Under the pieces are notes generated by a model. That model was not told where the DNA came from. It saw only the letters and a program-made list of their open reading frames with translations, and did not search any database. The position numbers and the translations under genes were made by a program. A stretch of DNA of 64,000 nucleotides, taken from NCBI GenBank assembly GCA_013396755.1, contig VWZF01002603.1, positions 131,912 through 195,911 on the forward strand, written 5' to 3'. Shown piece by piece: positions 21,501-36,500 of the stretch. Every line of letters begins with the position of its first letter. The first letter of the stretch is position 1. The DNA is from Sclerurus mexicanus. Its lineage: Eukaryota > Chordata > Aves > Passeriformes > Furnariidae.

Positions 21501-24500
21501 TTCTGAATGTTAATAATTGATGGTGTTCTTTTTGCTTTTCTTTGACTTGAAATCATTCCATGAAACTTCGAAATTCCCTAGGTACCTGGGAGTTTGAAGT
21601 TTGCTTTGTTTTGGGTTTTTTTTTTTGTTTTTTTTTTTTAAACTTATCTAACAATGTAAGTGCTGTGTTTTCTTATACAGCAGGCTAAATGCCTTCTTTC
21701 AAGTTCTCTTGTCTGGTTTGTCGTGTAAGGTCAAGTTAGAAAACATCCTTGAGCACTAAATTTGGTTTTGAAAAGCTTTTTAGAAAAAAATCACTTTTGA
21801 GAAACAAGCATGTATCTTTAATTCACTTAGAAAGAAACATTCTTCTTATCTAGTTGAAGTGTTTTTTGGGTTTTTTTCTGTCCAAAACTCCTGATACACA
21901 CTGAAGGAGATGCATTTTTCTCCTCCCTTGAGTATTCAGCTTGGGAAAGGACAAAACTGTCGTCCTGCACGCTCAGAACAGAAAATTAAACTCAGAGGTA
22001 TAGGAATTATGCACATGGACAGATAGACCCTCCCTGACCTCTCATTTCATGTGAACATTGAACCTTTTTACTATTTGCTATTCCCTAATAAATTTGTGAA
22101 GTGAAATTCAAATGATTCATGATTGCTGTCTTCTCTTTTGGTTTTGATGCTGTAAGCTTCAAGGGAGAGTATTTCTTTCCCTTTAAAATAACGCAAGGAT
22201 TTAGAGAATATCCTGTAAACCAGTTGGGTACCTATGTTTTTGGTATGTATCTCATCTATCCTCTAAGCCCTGAAATCAGGGATACTGTAATGAGAAATCC
22301 TAAAAAGCCTCACAATTAAAACTAATATTAAAAAACAATAAGTTGAAGCCATTTTTAATTATTTATGAGAATGGCAAGCTTTGCCATTTTATACATCCTG
22401 ACTATAATTCATAGGGTATACATACATGAAATTTCTCACCATCGGTGTGAGTGGTGGGTCCTCTTATTTTCTGAAAGCTTCTTATTTATTTCACTGAGTT
22501 ATTAGGTGGTTTCATTCAAACATTTGATCATATATATTCTTAAACTTTCTGGATTGTTATTTCTTGATGATGTTCTTTTCAGGAACAGATTTTTTTTTTG
22601 CTGTATTTTCTGAAATACCAAGAGATATCCATGTATTTGGCCACTGATGTAGAAATACCCTGATTACTTCAGCACTGTGGCAAATTGTAGTAGTAATGTA
22701 ATTTGAAGGCAATAATTAGAACCCAGGTTTCTAGTGGATGTTTTTAAGCAGCCATTTCAGGCCATATAGCTTTGATAGAATTTCAGCAAATGCTTTAAGT
22801 TGAGCATGCAGAGAGGTATTTATTTATTCTAATTTGATCATGTATTCTTCTGCCCTGATTCTACCTGAAGCTTGAGATTTTATTTGTGGTTCTACAGATG
22901 CAACAAATATTTGCCTTAAGTTTGCTCATAGAAATTGATGAGGGTCTCAGTTTAATATGACTTAGTTTCATGAAAATACATATAATTCTCAGTGAAAGTT
23001 GTTCAGCATGTTCTCAGCTGTTTCTGACACAGAGGAGCATTATTTCCATCAAACAGTATTAATCATGTATCAGTGCATATTTGGAAAAGTCTGCAAAATG
23101 TACTCTAAATGGAGTGACAGAAAATCTTATTAAGCAGCGATTGTGGCTTATGGTTATTCAATTCTTGGATCCTTTAGGGAGCTGTTTCTTTCCCTATCTT
23201 TAGATACTTCTGGAAAGTTATGTTAGACAAGACCTCATTAGAGGAACCCCAGGAAGAGAGTAATTGTTTTGTTTGGCTCTTGCTGTTACAATGCAGGTTA
23301 TTTCCAGAATCTGTGAAGCAATGCAGTTAATTCTTGTTAAAATAGCAAAGGAAAATTGAATGCGTGCAAACAGATCCAAGTTGTATCCTGTGCTGGTGTC
23401 CAGTTTTGACATATATGTGATAAATTAAGTTTCCCCTTCCAAAGTTTTTCCTTTTGGTGACATTTTGCTTTTATTTCAGAGGGGGTCAGGTTGAGGCAAG
23501 ACCAGTATAACTTGCCAGTGTCAGGAGTCCATAGAAAAAATAAATTAAAATGCCCATATAGGGATGGCTACAGCAGCCTTGAGCAATGACTTTTTTAAAG
23601 CTGATTTGTAGTGATGGAGTGATAACAATAAATCCTAAACATGGCTTAGATGTCAGTGTTCAATATTCTGCTGTTAGTGTGTTCCACAACCCTGGACTGC
23701 CTCCTTCATCCTTGCTGGCAAGAGTGTGAACTTCTCCTGCTCAGCCACATAAATATTGTTGTTCTAGTATTGTGTTAATTATAATGCGTGCAGCACATTG
23801 AAAACAAAAGGGGGTTTTAAACCATAGGAGTGCAGTTCCTAAACAAATGCTGCATAAGCTATTGTTTTGCCCATGTTATTAATTTCATATTTAATTGGAA
23901 GAGTTTGTAGTTAAGCTCTTATCAAATTGCTGCAGAATTTCCAGTTTGCTGCACCAGTGGCATAGGAGAAGGGCGTCTTTCATTCGCATTCATCTTGCCA
24001 TGGGATAAAATTGATCTTGATTGTTGGTAATTCGGTTGCCTGGTGCCCTTTGTTCATGATTGTTGCATTTTTTCCATTTGAAAGGCAGAAAAATAAATGG
24101 AAATCTGTCTAATACAACATACCCCATTAATATACCTTGTAGATGCAAAATATGCCTTATTATTCAAAAATTAGACTGGAGGTGGCAATTTACCATCAAG
24201 CTTCTTAGTTTGTATTCCTGACGGGGAAACAAAGAGAATTTTGATGTTCACTGCCCTTTTGTGACAAACCAGTGTCCCATCCTAACAGTGTCTTTTCTTG
24301 TAGCCTGTGTGCTAAGCCTTTGTGTTTAGACAATACTGACTGTAACAATCCTGTGTACTGCCTCACTTTGTAAGGTATACACAAACTTTTAAAAGGGAAA
24401 ATTCAGTCAAAACAGTAGTGCATAAAGACTTGGTCCAGGTGGTGAGGTAAGAACTCGGATATAGTGAAAAAGAGGGGAAAGAATAAAGGAGCTTTGGCTG

Positions 24501-27500
24501 ATCTTTCTTTCTCTTTGAGAAGTGGAGCTGGTTTACAGCATTGTAACTCCTTTGCTCAAGGGAAGGTCAAGTGAAGAATTCCAAAGGCATGTTTGCAATT
24601 GAGGATTAGTGCTTGAGGAAATTACCCATCACTCCTTCCAGGGAGAAGCAGCGTGATTATACTCTGTGTGTGCCATTCACTATTAATAATGGCTTGTACT
24701 CCTTGGCTAATTTAAACCACATAGGGTGCAGATGAGTTGCCAAACTATGTGAAGCATCTGGGAGATTTTTGAAAATCAGGTCTAGATGGGGAGACACAGA
24801 TTTATATTTTAATTGAGGGAAATGCGGCACCAAGTGTTACTCCTTGCTCAGTGGACCAGGGAGGGGTATAGATTGAAAGGAAGGGTAATGATAATGAAAG
24901 GTCAGGAATCTGTAAGGGATATTGGAGCCAGTATTGCAGAGGAAGGTGGTGAAGGCATCTGGTGGGAGCTGAATTTATTAGGTCCCGTATTATGGGATGT
25001 GGAGGAGGGATCTTTACTAGTTTGTACATGTTGAGGGAAAAAAAAGGTGATGAAAGAGGGTCACTTATCACACAGAAAACAAGTTTCCATGTTTGCAGCC
25101 TAAAAAGTATTGGTACGGAAAAGCCAATTTGAGAGGAAATACAGAGAAAATTATGGCTCATGTTTTTAGACTCTATTAGAGCAAAATACCAAACCAGCCA
25201 ACCGAAGCTCCCCAAAAAGAGAAACTAAGAAACTGATAGGATCACTGAAATGTTCCCCTTGGGGAAGGGACTAGGTAAGTGAAGAACATGGAGAGTTGGC
25301 AAAGATACAAAATGTGAGTAGATATTAACAGTAAGGGAGAGTGAATGAAGTAGCTGAGATTGCTGGAAGAAATCAGAGCTACAGAAAAAACCTTTTTTGT
25401 TCTTTGACATGTCATGTAGATCTCTGACAGAAAAAGAAGTTAAAAATAATCCACTGCCATACTGTAAATTAAATGTGGCAGTAAGATTTAGTATTTTATT
25501 TGAAGTATTAATTTCCTCTCCTATAGTTAATATCTCTGAGTTTTGCCATTGTATTGTGGTACTGTTTAATATTTATCATGCTGGACTGATGACAATTTTT
25601 TTCTCCAAGCTTTTGTTGACTTAAAACACTTTCTTTGTTTTTAGGTTTTCAAAAATCTTGGTACAGATGTGCTTAAATCTGCTTTTGAAGGTTACAATGC
25701 TTGTGTTTTCGCATATGGACAAACTGGATCTGGGAAGTCCTACACCATGATGGGGAATGAGGTATGTTGTATTTTCAGAGAATCCTGGAATACCAGGCTG
25801 AAAGGGCCCTCAAGGATCATGTGGTCCAACCTTTCTTGACAAAAACAGTGGAGACAAGATGGCCCAGTACCCTGCCCAGGCAAATCTTACAAGTGTCCAT
25901 TGTTGGGGAATCTACCACTCTCCTGGGGAGATTATTCCAGTTACTGATTGTTCTCATGAAAAACTGTCCTCTCATGTCCAGTCGTATTCTCCTCAAGAGT
26001 GACTTGTATCCATTGCCCCTTGTCTGTTGCCTGTGACTCCTTGTACACAGGGAGTCTCCATCTTCTTTGTAGCCACTGCTGGAACACAGTTATAAGGTCT
26101 CTCCTGAGCCTTTTTTTCTCAAGGTTGACCAAACCCAGCTCTCCCAGCGTTTCCTCACATGGCAGCTTCTCAGTCCTTAGAAGACTAAAATTAGTCCTTG
26201 ACCCCTGTTTAGTGAAGGCTTTCAGGTGAGAATCAGAAACTGAGTATGAGAGTAGTTCAACACACCCTTATGAGATGATACAGTGAGTTTAATTTTAAAA
26301 ATTAAGCCCTGTAGTGAAGACCCTGGAGGAGGAAAGTGTGATAGGAAGAGCGTTTGGCAGTTTGTGAGTAAAAAAGGGGAGTGGTTTCTTGCAATTGCCT
26401 CCGTGACTGTCCAAGGAGAGAGAACCCACTAAACTGTTGGGAGTGGAGCAGTTTAAAAAGGCTGACTGATAAAGCCTGTTTGCCAGGCAGTGTCTGCAGC
26501 TTTCATTATTTAATCCTTGGGAAAAGAAATATGTTATGTCTTCTCCCAGTGGAAATGAAAAGGAGAATATTGCCACTTGTCCTTCCTTAGATAGATCACT
26601 CTTCTGAAATGTAGTAAGATTGGGCACTTTGCACCTCCTCCAGCTTAGGAGAGTAAATTAGCTGTAAATCTTTTTCTTTCAGTTGTCACAAAATAAGTAG
26701 CTTTATATTTAACTTCAATATCATAAGCAGAATAGACTTTTGTAACCAGAAAAGATCTTATGACCTAGATGTGGATTTCTATTTCAGAAATTCATAAAAG
26801 TGACATTTTTATGAGACTACCTCCCTATATGTAATGACTGTAATCATCAAGACATTTTGCAAATGAATAGGTGCTGAAGTTTGTTTGACACTATTCAATA
26901 ATAAAGGTCTAATCTTCTTGCCATGATACATAAATACTTTAATCTGGCTTTGTACAGAGCGCATATAAAATATACTCAGTTGGCAAGTTAAATGCTTGAA
27001 AATTGATGGCCCTGTCAGAGAAACTACAGTGCTATAAGAAAACTTGAATTGGAAATAAATATTCTTTTTTCCCTACTTCTCTTTAAAAAGTCTGGTTCTA
27101 TTCTCATTTTGCTTTTAATATCTGCTGGTTTTGGCACTGCAAGGCTTCTTCTGCAATTCCGTGTGCCGCAATCACTTCAAGAAATACGTGGGCCAGATAG
27201 AATAAGTCTCGAGCAGAGATACTGAAATGAGCAGAGATCTATAAAATATAATCTATCAGGAGAGTCAGACGTGAGGACACAGGGAAGGGAAGACTATGAG
27301 GGATTAAAAGTCTTCCAAAGACAGGAACAGAATAGTATGTTCCTTATGGTCAAGATAGATGGTGGAAAAACAGTACATTTAAATTAAATTTGATTAGGTA
27401 GCACAGAAGGAGAACAGGCTTTTAATGACAAAATTCAGCTCCGGAGTGAACTACCTATTTTGTTTCTCCCAATTTCCATGTCTGGAAACTCTCTAGCCCA

Positions 27501-30500
27501 GAAAGAAAAAAAGTCAAAGATGTAGTTGATCCTACCCTGGAGATGTAGGGGGTGAAAATGGAGAAAATGTTTAAATATAGTTTCTAATAAAGAATGTACA
27601 TTCTCTAAAATGTGCATTTTACTGATGTAATATTCTGGGAACTGTGTGTTCTTTTTTCATCACTATATTGCCATGGTTGAAGTTACTCAATTAGAGCTAG
27701 TACTTAGTATTTTAAGCCTCTCTTTGCAGTTGCTAAACTATGTCAGACACTAATGATTTGGCTAAAACTTTGTGATAGATGTTTCATGTATTTTTCCTTA
27801 AGCTTTAATTAAAACTATTCAGGTGTTTCCAAGCATGAGATGAAAGAAAAGTCTTTTTCTCCTTCCCGTGTTTAAAAAAAAATTAAAATAAAATGTATGT
27901 GGGAATTTCCAGCGCTGAGCCCTGAAACTTTACCTGGAGTAGAGATTGGTAATTGATACGTATTGGGAAAGGCTGCTCCTCTGTTGCCAGAGGCAGCTGT
28001 CTCAAAAGAAAAGCCTGATTAATCTGCAAGTTTCTCCCTTTCTCCAGGAGTTGGTTTTTTTTTTATTTTAACCCAAGGTGCTGTCATCTGAACAGCCAGA
28101 TATGATAGGAGGAGAGAATAGATTATTATTTCAAAGAATGAAACTTGGTTTGAGAAGGACAGAGAGGCTCTGATTAAAAGAGGAAGAAGCTGGAAAAGGG
28201 CAAAATGGAGGCATAGAATATGATTAAAAAAAGAAGAAGTGACTGGATGATGAATTGAGAATTATATCTGGGCAAAGGAAAGAGGAAGAGGAGCTCAAAG
28301 GTGGCACCTGGAAGAAGATTGCTGGAACAGAGAATAGAAAAAGAGAGACTAGTGTGGGAGCAGGCTGAAGTGAGCTTTGCAGAAAGGGTTGAATTTTATG
28401 GGGGAGGCCAAGTAGAAGAGAAATCTTTGCCCATGGAACACCCTCACCCTACCGGAGGAATCCACTGGCTTCATGTTGTCCTGCTGCCAGTTATCTGTAG
28501 AATCCCACCAGGCAAACTCCTAAGTGCCTGGTTCACATCTGATCTTTGGTCTGGTCTGTCCTAAATTGCCTCTTGCTTAATTGCAAGGCCCCTGACTCTA
28601 AGCACAGGAGCATTTCTTGCCTCAGCAGTGAATAGAATTAGAATTAGACCATCGCATCGAATCTCTTACGCGTTTTTAGACTGCAGGCAAATTGTAGCTG
28701 ACAGACTGTTTTGTAAGCTGCTTCTGAGCCTGCAGCTCTGAACCCAAAGCTCAGCTGTATGTATATGTCCTCTCCCCCTTTATTCCTGGGAGCCATGACT
28801 CTCTGAAGGAATGTTAGCTGCTGTCTTCCTGAAGCACAGTGGGGAAGAGATGTGCTCAGCAGGTAGTTGGTCATCTACCTCATCAGATGTGGCGAGAATG
28901 GGGCAGCTGGGAGTATTGACCTCTTGGCAGATGAGAGCAGATCTTCGTGGCCCTCTGCTGCTGGGGAGAAGCCTTGTGGCTTGCTGTTTTCCCTGGAGCA
29001 ATGGGAAGAGGAATGCTCCATGGTGAGTCTCTCAGGGGTAGCTGCTGCCTTGCAGTGTGACACGTGTGTGACATGAGTGGTGGAGCAGCAGCCTCACTGG
29101 GAGGAGGCTCGATTCTCAAGTGCCAGCTTAACCAAGAAGATGACAGCCTGCTGGCTGCTGTGCTAGCTGAAATGGCAAGGACCCTGTAATGGATAGTTAC
29201 AGCCCTGCTAGTAAACCGCAGTCTGCAGGCATCTGTGAGAAGGAATAGGTTTATTCAAGTTGCTTTATTAAACCGACCGAGTACTTCATGCATAGAAAAA
29301 CCCTCTTTAACTGCAGAGTTGAACATGCAGAAGTTAAGTATCAAATTTAATTTGGCGGCATCGTGGGATACAGTGAATGTCCATTTAATTTTGTTGTTGT
29401 GTGCTAATTTATCCAGAGGATTTGCTGCATCTTTCAAGACAGGAAGCACTGTGAGCTGGGGATGGGCAATTTGAATGAGAATGGCTCATATATACAGCTT
29501 TTGTCCCATTCTCTGCAGTTGTTGCCAAGTCCACAGTGAAATGACAGAGGAACAGTTAGATAAGATACTGGTGAGATAAGGCAGTTCATGTGTCCCTAGG
29601 AGGAGTCAGTTTCTGCCTGAAGCTAGTTTTGGATTCATCAACCTGAAGGAGAGGGACAAAACATATTCCAGTAGCAAAGAACTGGAGCTAATATATACAT
29701 TCTACACGCACAAGTGTTAAAGGGGCAAGCTGACTGCAGTTAAATAAAAGACAAGAGAGTATTTGCCGAGAAGTTCTGATTTTTCCCCTTTTTCTGGATG
29801 CTGAAACTCTCAATTAGTGACCTTGGGTTTTATTTTTCCAAAATATATTGTGCATGCACATCTAACCTTGGAAATAAGAATTGTTGTTGTTGCAGGGTGA
29901 TGCAGGTTTGATACCTCGAATTTGTGAAGGATTATTCAGCAAAATAAGTGAAAAAACAAAGCGGAATGAGGCATCCTTTCGGACTGAAGTCAGGTAGGTC
30001 TTGATATGTTAACCGTTCACAGATTATCAAACTAGTTTCAGTTAAAACCATCCTGTTTCACTTTATCTCTGAGAAAAGTGTGTGTTTTTCAAAACAACTT
30101 TCTACGCTTGGCCTCAGTCCTATAATTGATTTTTGTTGGCAGTCGTAGCCAAAATGTGCAGCACGTGTAAGTTCAACCCAAGAGCTGTGCATTTTGCTTC
30201 ATTTAAATGACAGTGAAAATGCCTTTGCTACTGGACAGCATCTTCCTTATTTTTACCCATTGGGAGATCTTGATCTTGCTGATGTCTGCTTCCTTTCCAC
30301 TTGCTTCTTGCCTTTTTGGCTTTTTTCCATGTGATACAATACAGTGTAGTAATTTCTGTCTTAAGCCAACTTTGGCTCTATTTTCTTTCTCCAAGCATCG
30401 TGCCTTCAAACACAGTGTTCACGTGAGTTTCTTTTTCTCAAGGCTCTTGAATCAGGCAGTGGCTTTTTATTCTTTTTCCTACAGTTACCTGGAAATTTAT

Positions 30501-33500
30501 AATGAGCGTGTGAGAGATCTTCTCAGAAGGAAGTCATCAAAAACAAATAACTTACGAATACGAGAACATCCAAAAGAAGGGCCGTATGTGGAGGGTAAAA
30601 ACACTTTCAGTGTTCTGCACTGGATATTTTATTGCCTTTATATATTCTAAAGTGTGATGTCTAATTGCATAGGGCATTTTATCTTTTACAATATATATGG
30701 TGATGGATACAGTGCTTTGCTTTGGTAAAAAGCATTAAGGAAATAGCCTCTATTTTTCATCTCTTCTTGCTTTCCCAATTCTTAGATTATTATGCAGAGT
30801 TTTTTTTATCTGTAAATTTATAACACATTTTTAAATAATGTTAAGAGATGCAATTGGTTTTAATAGTTTGTTGAGTATAATTTATAAATCTTAAATGTTT
30901 AGGTGAAAAGAACCTATTAGGATCTAATTGTCTTAATCTGTTTTCTACCAAGTCTCTGGTGGGACTGTGTTCATGTTATTGCACTAAATAATTTAGTAAG
31001 GTTGTATATTTTTTCTTATTTACTGTAAATGCGTAAGTTGTCTGTTGTTCACGAGGCTACATTCCTTTCTTTAAGTAACAAACAAGTATGACAGTAAACA
31101 CTAATTACAACACTACTTTGCAGTAGTGAGGGTAATTTCAATCTTTTTGTTAAGAACATCAAGTGCATATATGAGCATACTGTAACACTCTGCTTTTCTT
31201 TAGACTTGTCTAAACATTTAGTGCAGAATTACACGGATGTAGAGGAACTTATGGAGGCAGGAAATATAAATAGGACAACGGCTGCAACTGGAATGAATGA
31301 TGTCAGTAGCAGGTCTCATGCCATTTTCACAATCAACTTCACTCAGGTAACAAAAAAAAATGAAACTCCCTGGAGAGATTTGACATGTTTCCTCACAGCA
31401 CAGTGATCTTTTATTTTGTGTGTAGTAAACTCCTTTTCTAATGACTCCTGCTCTTCATCATTGTTTTTGGATGTGCTTTTTAGACAGCCTATGGATAGCC
31501 TGCTGGATGCAGAGAAAGCAGCATAGAGGGGGTTCCCGCTCCTGTCAGGACCTTGCATGTCTTCCCCCAAAAACACAGACACACTCCCATGCATCCCTTG
31601 TTCACTAATCATGAGTTGCCTATTGCAAAGTTTCCGGAAGAGAGTTAGGTAGCTAAAGGTTTTGTTCTATTGTTGTACTGTGAAAGTAGGAGGTTTGAAA
31701 CAGAGCAATCTAAGTTGATTTATCTGAAATAAGACAAAAAGTTGGGAGGAAACCTCAGTTAAAATCATAAAATTGTAATTGTCACTTGAAGGTGGGGAAG
31801 AAATTGAATGTAAATGTCTGGGCGTGCTGTAACTTGTTGAAAGCTAAATATGAATATAAATGTTGCAAGCTTAACAAAATGAATGCAGCACATACTGTGC
31901 AGCATGTAAATTCCAACTCACAGTGTCACTGTCCGTAAGTGGCTAGAAACTTGCAAATATTGCAATTTAAAGAAATAATATGGGAGTTATGCAGCGATTG
32001 ATTACCAAATGTCTTTCTGTGGCACCTCTAATACACCTGTCTTCTGAAACTCTGCTGTTGTAAACAAGTTATTCAGTTGTGCCATGAAAAAAGTCACTAA
32101 ATTGGATTCAGTAAAATTGCAACATTTCGTAGCTTAACATACTTTTCTTTGTTTTTATTTTTCTGTAGGCTAAATTTGATTCTGAAATGCCTTGTGAAAC
32201 TGTTAGCAAGATTCATTTGGTGGATCTTGCTGGAAGTGAGAGAGCAGATGCCACTGGTGCCACAGGGGTTAGATTAAAGGAAGGAGGGAATATTAACAAA
32301 TCTCTAGTTACTCTGGGAAACGTAATTTCTGCCTTAGGTAAGTCTCCAGTTTTTGTGCTTGTCTGTCTTGAGGTTTCTTTAGTCATTAAATACCTTTCTG
32401 TTTATTTACTTACATGAATAGTGGCCTAACACATACTGATTTTGAAAATGAATGAAAATACATAATTGCTATTTTTTTTTCTACCTCCGCATCACAGCTG
32501 ATTTATCTCAGGATGCAACAAATCCTCTTTCTAAGAAGAAACAAGTATTTGTGCCTTACAGGGACTCTGTGTTGACTTGGCTGTTAAAAGATAGCCTAGG
32601 AGGAAACTCTAAAACTATAATGATTGCCAGTAAGTGTTTTTAAATTACATTTTTTGCCTTCTAAACAGTTTATGCTTAATAGAAGTGGCTGTAAATATTT
32701 AGATTCCAGATGTTTTGTTAAGGCAGAACACTGCTTCCACATATTAATGATTTCTTTCTTTCTCAGCTTTCTAGTAACACTCTGTCATTACTCACACTCT
32801 TTAGAGTGTAAGTAAAGCTTTGTGCATCCAGTCAGTACTAATTTGTGAATCAGTTTGCTGTTCCAAACTCTGTTGTTTTCTGTTGCATTAGTAGCAGAAA
32901 CAACCTGTTCTCTTTTGACATTCTGTGGGTAAGGCTGTCATTTTTATTTACCCTACTGAATGCACACAGTGTTTTAACTTTTTGTCTGAATTTAGTTATT
33001 TATGATCAGTCGTCTTGCAAGCTTCTCTTAAGATTTCCTTTTTACCTGTAGGACACTCTGTAAGAATCACTTGGTTTAAAACCCTACCTATGGTGTGTAT
33101 GTTGCAGGTTTGTCAACAAATTGGAATGGGAATTCCATTCCCAAAACACTCAAGTGAAGCCAGGAAGATGTTTAAGGGCAGGCGAGGACTTTGGATGTTG
33201 GAGATCATGGAATCATAGAATGGTTTGAGTTGGAAGGGACATTAAAGATCATCTACTTCCACCTCTCCTGCCATGGGCAGGGACATCTTTCACTAGACCA
33301 GTGTGCTCAAAGTCTCATCCAACCTGGCCTTAAACATTTGCAGGGTGGGCATCCACAGCTTCTTGGGGAAACCTCTTTTGGTTTAAAACTGTTCCCTCTT
33401 GTCCTAACACTATCTCCTTGTGTAAGAAGTCACTCTCCCGCTTTTTTATAAGCCCCTGTTAAAGTACCGAAAGGTTGCAGTGAAGTCTCCCTGGAGCCTT

Positions 33501-36500
33501 CTCTTCTCCAGGCTGAACAACCCCAGCTCTCTCAGCCTGTCTCTATAGCAGAGGTGCTTCAGCCTTCTGATCAACTCCGTGGCCCTTGTCTGCACCCAGT
33601 CCAACAGGTCCACATCTTTCTTGTGCTGAGAACCCCAGAGGTGGGTGCAGCACAGCAGGAGGGGCCTCACAAGAGCAGAGTAAAGGGAGACAATCATCTC
33701 CCTCAACCCGCCGCCCATGCTGTTTTTGATGGAGCCCAGGATACAGTTGGCTTTCTGGGCTGCAAGTGCAGAACGCCAGCTCCTGTCCAGCTTTTCATCC
33801 ACCAAAAAGAAACCCCAGAGTCCTTCTCCAAAGGGCTGCTCCCAGTGAGTTCTTCTCCCAGTCTGTACTCATGTGTGGGACTGCCCCGACCCAGGTGCAG
33901 CACCTTGCACTTGGGCTTGTATCTCATTAGGTTCCAGTGGCACCACTTGTCAAGCTTGTCCTGATCCCCCTGGGTATGAAGAGAAGAGCAGCTCTGGAAT
34001 TTCTCTCAGTCTTTCATGCTCAAGTGAAACATGGTCTCAGCTGATGCAATCCTCTTTTGGGGAATGGCGGGAGAGCAGAATCAAGGGAATAAAATAAATC
34101 ACATCAAGTTCTGGTTGTTCAGTCACTTTGTTACAGTCAAATTCTCTGGATAGCAGTTCCTTGTTGCATGACTTTGGGGATGTTTTTGGAATCCATGCTA
34201 CTTTTTCTCCTCAGGCTAATCATAGTAGTGCCAACAGAAGATCTGGACCAGATTCTGCTTTGCCTTTCTGACTGTTTAAGTAGTGCCGTGCTGGCAATGT
34301 TCTTCTTGATGCTTTTTTGCAGTTACATGGTTGAGTAACTGTTTTTTGGTGGGGTTTTTTTTGACAGAGGGATTGGGAAGAGAAGTTTTAGAAACACAGT
34401 GAGCTTTCAGTACCTATACTAATGACTGCAGTGCCTCGTTTCTTTTTCAGCTACTTCCTCATCTATTAGTGATGCCTCTGCTAGGCAGAGCCCTGATGGT
34501 TGATCTTTTCTCCAACAGTAACTCCATTGGTAATGTGGCTGAATTGCCCAACAGAGCCTGACAAGCTGTCTGGATATGTTTGGCCTGCCTTTTCAGTAAC
34601 TAAGCACAAAAACATGCAGGGAGATCATTTTGAACTGTAGGAGAGGCTGTTATAAACTACACCCGATTTTGATTTGTTATATTTCTATAACGTATTGTAA
34701 CATCCTTCCAGAAAGAGAATAATTGAGTAGGGGAGAGGAGACAGTAGATAAAGCAGGGAAGTATAGTGTGAGCTAGGGGAAGTGTAGTGTGTTGCCAAGT
34801 GCATCTCCTATAATTCAGAGTCTCTGTGACAAAAATATATATTACTGTTGAGAGAATGAGACAGGAGAGAGTATTTTAGTTACTTGGTAATTTTTTCAGA
34901 TGTTTTCATTGTCAGACTCTCTGGGTCTCTTGTTCAGTTTGACCATTAAGATTTCTGGTCCCTCATCATTTCTGGGTGGTGTTCTCTTCTCATGGTGTTT
35001 TTTGCTCATCTGTTTGGATGCAGTCATTGTCTTTTGAATTTGGAACACCTTATATATTGTTAGGAAAATTAAGGATAGCATTAGCACTTTCATTGTTTCT
35101 CCTGGTTAGGTTACTTGTAAAAGTAGTACTGGTTTCTCTTGATGCATAAGATAGTTAATAGTTCTGTGTGCTGCCAGGTGCCTGCAACTCAGCAGAACAG
35201 CACGGTTTGTAAATTATAGAAGCTCTTGGTTTAGTTTTTGTGTCTATTTTCTGTTTAATTTCCCTTTAAAAGGACTATACCTACTGTGTTTTACCTGAAA
35301 TGTCTTTTCCACTCAATGATTCTATTGGTACTTAGAAAATCCTCAACATTGCCCCATTGTTATTGGGGAAAAAAATTGCAAGAAAGCCTGTGAAGTATTC
35401 ATATAGGACATTCCTGCTTACTAGGGAAATGTAAATGTTAAGTAGATCGACAGCAAGATTCCTTTGCAACCCTTGATTGTTAGACCTGATTATCCTACCA
35501 CACTCTTCTCTTACAGTGTTTACATAGGCAGAGTTATAGTGACATGAGAGCAGTCGAGTTGGGTGAAGAGCTGGAACACATTGTAGCCATACTGGTTAAT
35601 CGTCTATTTCTGTCTCTTCATCCACATGAAGTTTATCTGACTTTTAAAATATAAACTAACTTTAGTAAATGAAACATATGGTGCTGGATAAACTGTTTCT
35701 GGTTTCATCTCCTTAGCTATTTCACCTGCTGATGTCAATTACGGTGAAACTTTAAGTACACTTCGCTATGCAAATAGAGCCAAAAACATCATCAACAAGC
35801 CTACTATTAATGAGGATCCCAACGTCAAACTGATCCGTGAGCTGAGAGCTGAAATAGCCCGATTAAAAGCCCTGCTTGCTCAGGGGAATCAGGTTAGCTT
35901 TACTTGGAATTTATGTGTAATTTTCCTTGAGTTATAACATCTATTTCTAGAATGTAATGAGATAATTATCTTTCATTATATTGATTTGAGTAAACAAGCT
36001 CTATGAGGCTATGAATGAATATTATTTTCCTGATTGAATCAGTTTCCATATGGCCAGCAGATTACCTCTTTTAAGGTAAGGTAAGGGGGGGGGGGAAATT
36101 GTCATCCCAAGGCTTTTGGGTTTCTCTTAATATAATCAGAGCTTGATTGCAGTGTGCTGTAGAACAGGTAGTCACCACAGTATAAGGAGAACTGAGCTGG
36201 GACATATTACCTGGATCTAAGTTGATGGACTGAAGAGGTACTTTATGTAGTATCTTAAAAGAAATAGAAGGCTTGAAGTATTTAAGATGCATAAATATAA
36301 AAATGTGGGAGTATGAATGAGTTTGAACAATGTATTTTTTTTGTGTTTGGCTACAGAGTCCATTAGAAGGCACATAACATGCTAAATATGAAAACAAATC
36401 ATTCTCTGCTTCCTTTTGCATGATTATCTTTCTTGCTCTGTCAGTATGAGCTGTATAAACTTTTGCTGCACAAGCTAAATTAGGTTCAGTTTTTCCCTGT

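Noticed and set aside
30207..30650. 147-codon frame taken as a larger exon 6
   Set aside because: Only 30485-30594 shows KIF16B homology and is bounded by a good acceptor and donor. The flanks are T-rich intron.
33554..33964. 136-codon + strand frame in intron 9
   Set aside because: It is the antisense of a CR1 reverse transcriptase remnant; the meaningful frame is on the - strand.
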